From: Akkermansiaceae bacterium
GTDB lineage: Bacteria > Verrucomicrobiota > Verrucomicrobiia > Verrucomicrobiales > DEV007
Assembly: GCA_024233005.1 (NCBI GenBank)
Contig: JACKQE010000006.1
Coordinates: forward strand, 1 to 64,000
DNA: 64,000 nt
Direction: 5' to 3'
Both the position numbers and the translations under genes were made by a program. Shown one piece after another: positions 62,697 to 64,000 of the stretch; position 1 is the first letter of the stretch, and the number at the start of each line of letters is the position of its first letter. The notes beneath the pieces are model-generated. The model ran no database searches. It was not told where the DNA came from and worked only from the letters and a program-made list of their open reading frames with translations.

Positions 62697-63119
62697 TCAA
62701 TGGGTTGGATTCCCCAAAGCCGCCCAACCATAGACGGCTGTGAGAAGGACAAAGACGACGGTCAGAGCGTGGTAGCCCCACCGATAGATCCAATGAGTGA
62801 GGTAGGGCCGGGCATCGAAAACGAAGATCTGCACCAGGAAGCGCAACCCCCAGAAGGCAGCCACAAAACCACAGATGGCCCGGGCCAAAGGACTCCCCGC
62901 CGCCAATTCCGGGGCCTTCCAGACCGTGATCCCGATGAAGGCGAGAATGCACAGCACAATGAAGGCCCCGTAAACCCAGAACATTTGTCGGAGCAACGGT
63001 GGCAGCGGGGCGAGAGATGCCCTCCAGGCCAAAGCCCGGGGAGCCAGAGCACTGGCGATGAGAATGCCGCCCTGCAGCAGGGCGCACCCTTGGAGGCAGA
63101 GAGTGAGGTCGGTTTTCAT
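62697..63119 (-). CDS. Four-helix membrane protein, paralogue of the product at 61242-61676
   Basis: The 140-residue protein has four hydrophobic helices. It contains FVAAFWGLRFLVQIFVFDAR and HWIYRWGYHALTVVFVLLTA, and its order of hydrophobic segments matches the other paralogue. I start at MKTDLTLCLQ because the longer frame adds a polar N-terminus. It lies between the acyltransferase and the epimerase in the same transcription unit. Confidence 0.75.
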   Translation of the reverse strand: MKTDLTLCLQGCALLQGGILIASALAPRALAWRASLAPLPPLLRQMFWVYGAFIVLCILAFIGITVWKAPELAAGSPLARAICGFVAAFWGLRFLVQIFVFDARPYLTHWIYRWGYHALTVVFVLLTAVYGWAALGNPTH

Positions 63120-63165
63120 GAGATGGGGATCCCGTCCGGGGTGCATGTCCATGCCCATGGCGGGC

Positions 63166-64000
63166 CTACCAACTCCCCCACCACCGCACCGCCGGAGCCA
63201 GGCAACGCTCCAGAAAGGGGCCGTGAAAGAGGAGCGGAAGAGGCAGAATGACGAAAGCCACGGTCAGAAGACGCGCCGGAAAGCCCGTCCAACGGATCCG
63301 TCGTTGCCACAACGCACCGATGCCTTGGATCAGAAAATAGCCTGTCGGCAGCCCCCAACCGGCTCCCGCCGGGAGACTGATAACCCATTCATGGGCCAGA
63401 CCCGAGAGCAGAAAAGCTGCGAGCAGTCCTGTTTCCGCTCCCCAGCGACGGGTCACGGGCCGGAAAAAGGCGGCGCGGGCGACGTCGCTGAAGGCCAGAT
63501 TCCAGCGCCGTCCCCAAAATTCATCCAGCGACCGGGCGACCCAGGGATCCTGCATGATCCGGGTCACCGGGATTCCTCCCCAGTGCCAGACCCAGGCCAG
63601 CAGATCAAAGCAGCCAAAGTGGAGCAGCGCCAAAAGTGCCACCATGCCACCAACTCCCTGCATCACCGGATCCACCGTCAAACGAGGGAGGACCCGGAGG
63701 AGCCCCAACGCCAGAACGATTCGGAGGAGGCTGATCCAGGGGAACCCCTCACGCAGGGAGGCTCGTGGCACTCCAGGAGCAAAGGCACCTGCGTCCATTC
63801 CAGGCCAAGCCAATCCAAACGCCCAGAGTCGCCATCCCCGGGGACGGCCGGTGGCAGGCAAGGCCCCCAAGGCAAGACCTTTAAAGGCCAGAAACAGCCC
63901 CACTGCCAATGTCCACAGAGCCAACCACGGGGCCTGGCCACGGCTCAGCAAAAAGCCCAGTCCCACCGCCCCGACTGCCAGGAAGGTCCAGCCAAGGCGG
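63166..64000 (-). CDS. Wax synthase-like membrane-bound O-acyltransferase, N-terminus cut by the window edge
   Basis: The frame is open to the last base, so the start lies outside. At least seven hydrophobic segments are seen in 277 codons. The central SLDEFWGRRWNLAFSDVARA with FFRPVTRRWG is the wax synthase (MBOAT_2) signature. LSGLAHEWVISLP supplies the likely catalytic histidine. Such enzymes join an acyl group to an alcohol in the membrane. It heads the minus-strand set in this window. Confidence 0.8.
   Translation of the reverse strand, partial: RLGWTFLAVGAVGLGFLLSRGQAPWLALWTLAVGLFLAFKGLALGALPATGRPRGWRLWAFGLAWPGMDAGAFAPGVPRASLREGFPWISLLRIVLALGLLRVLPRLTVDPVMQGVGGMVALLALLHFGCFDLLAWVWHWGGIPVTRIMQDPWVARSLDEFWGRRWNLAFSDVARAAFFRPVTRRWGAETGLLAAFLLSGLAHEWVISLPAGAGWGLPTGYFLIQGIGALWQRRIRWTGFPARLLTVAFVILPLPLLFHGPFLERCLAPAVRWWGSW

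Overview
The window looks like chromosomal DNA from a GC-rich Gram-negative bacterium, most probably Verrucomicrobiota. The grounds are a Ton/Tol-type ExbB-ExbD pair, many exported proteins, VCBS and PQQ-type propeller proteins, a Tat-exported Gfo/Idh/MocA protein, a sialate O-acetylesterase, and an intergenic repeat whose translation contains NHALQRTA, which I recall from verrucomicrobial annotations. That placement is an inference from gene content, not a phylogeny.

Layout. 1-1.7 kb: the end of an exbB-exbD-TonB-like locus. 1.8-9.2 kb: an accessory region beginning at tRNA-Pro(TGG). It holds a truncated glycosyltransferase, decayed genes, an 87-bp direct repeat bracketing 3.6 kb, and five small + strand genes (a YoaK/DUF1275 protein, a cation transporter, three unknowns) with repeat pieces at several gene ends, resembling a cassette array. 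9.2-29.5 kb: mixed metabolism and envelope genes, including gluconokinase, a Nudix protein, a class A penicillin-binding protein, a 1390-residue membrane protein of unknown function, an IS3 remnant, an SLC13 transporter, glycerol-3-phosphate dehydrogenase, a fused two-domain acyltransferase and a sialate esterase. 29.5-38.8 kb: yebC, rho with a repeat-rich N-terminus and a DapA-like gene on the + strand, then folA, a receiver-plus-H-box protein, an azurin-like cupredoxin, a polytopic membrane protein and cardiolipin synthase.

38.8-56.8 kb: one minus-strand translation locus that runs rpsL-rpsG-fusA-rpsJ-rplC-rplD-rplW-rplB-rpsS-[exported coiled-coil gene]-rplV-rpsC-rplP-rpmC-rpsQ-rplN-rplX-rplE-rpsH-rplF-rplR-rpsE-rplO-secY-map-rpmJ-rpsM-rpsK-rpsD and ends in a strong terminator. 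Genes common in this arrangement elsewhere (tuf, rpsN, rpmD, infA, rpoA, rplQ) are not present here. The exported coiled-coil gene between rpsS and rplV is the most unusual feature of the locus.

57-64 kb: a CAT-anticodon tRNA, a PQQ-type propeller gene followed by a Tat-exported oxidoreductase, a YkgJ-like cysteine-cluster gene, then a tight minus-strand set of five genes: a wax-synthase-like membrane acyltransferase (cut by the window edge), two paralogous four-helix membrane proteins, a TIGR01777-type epimerase and a DoxX-like protein. This set is a plausible uncharacterised lipid-modifying system. I see no CRISPR array, prophage or complete insertion sequence.
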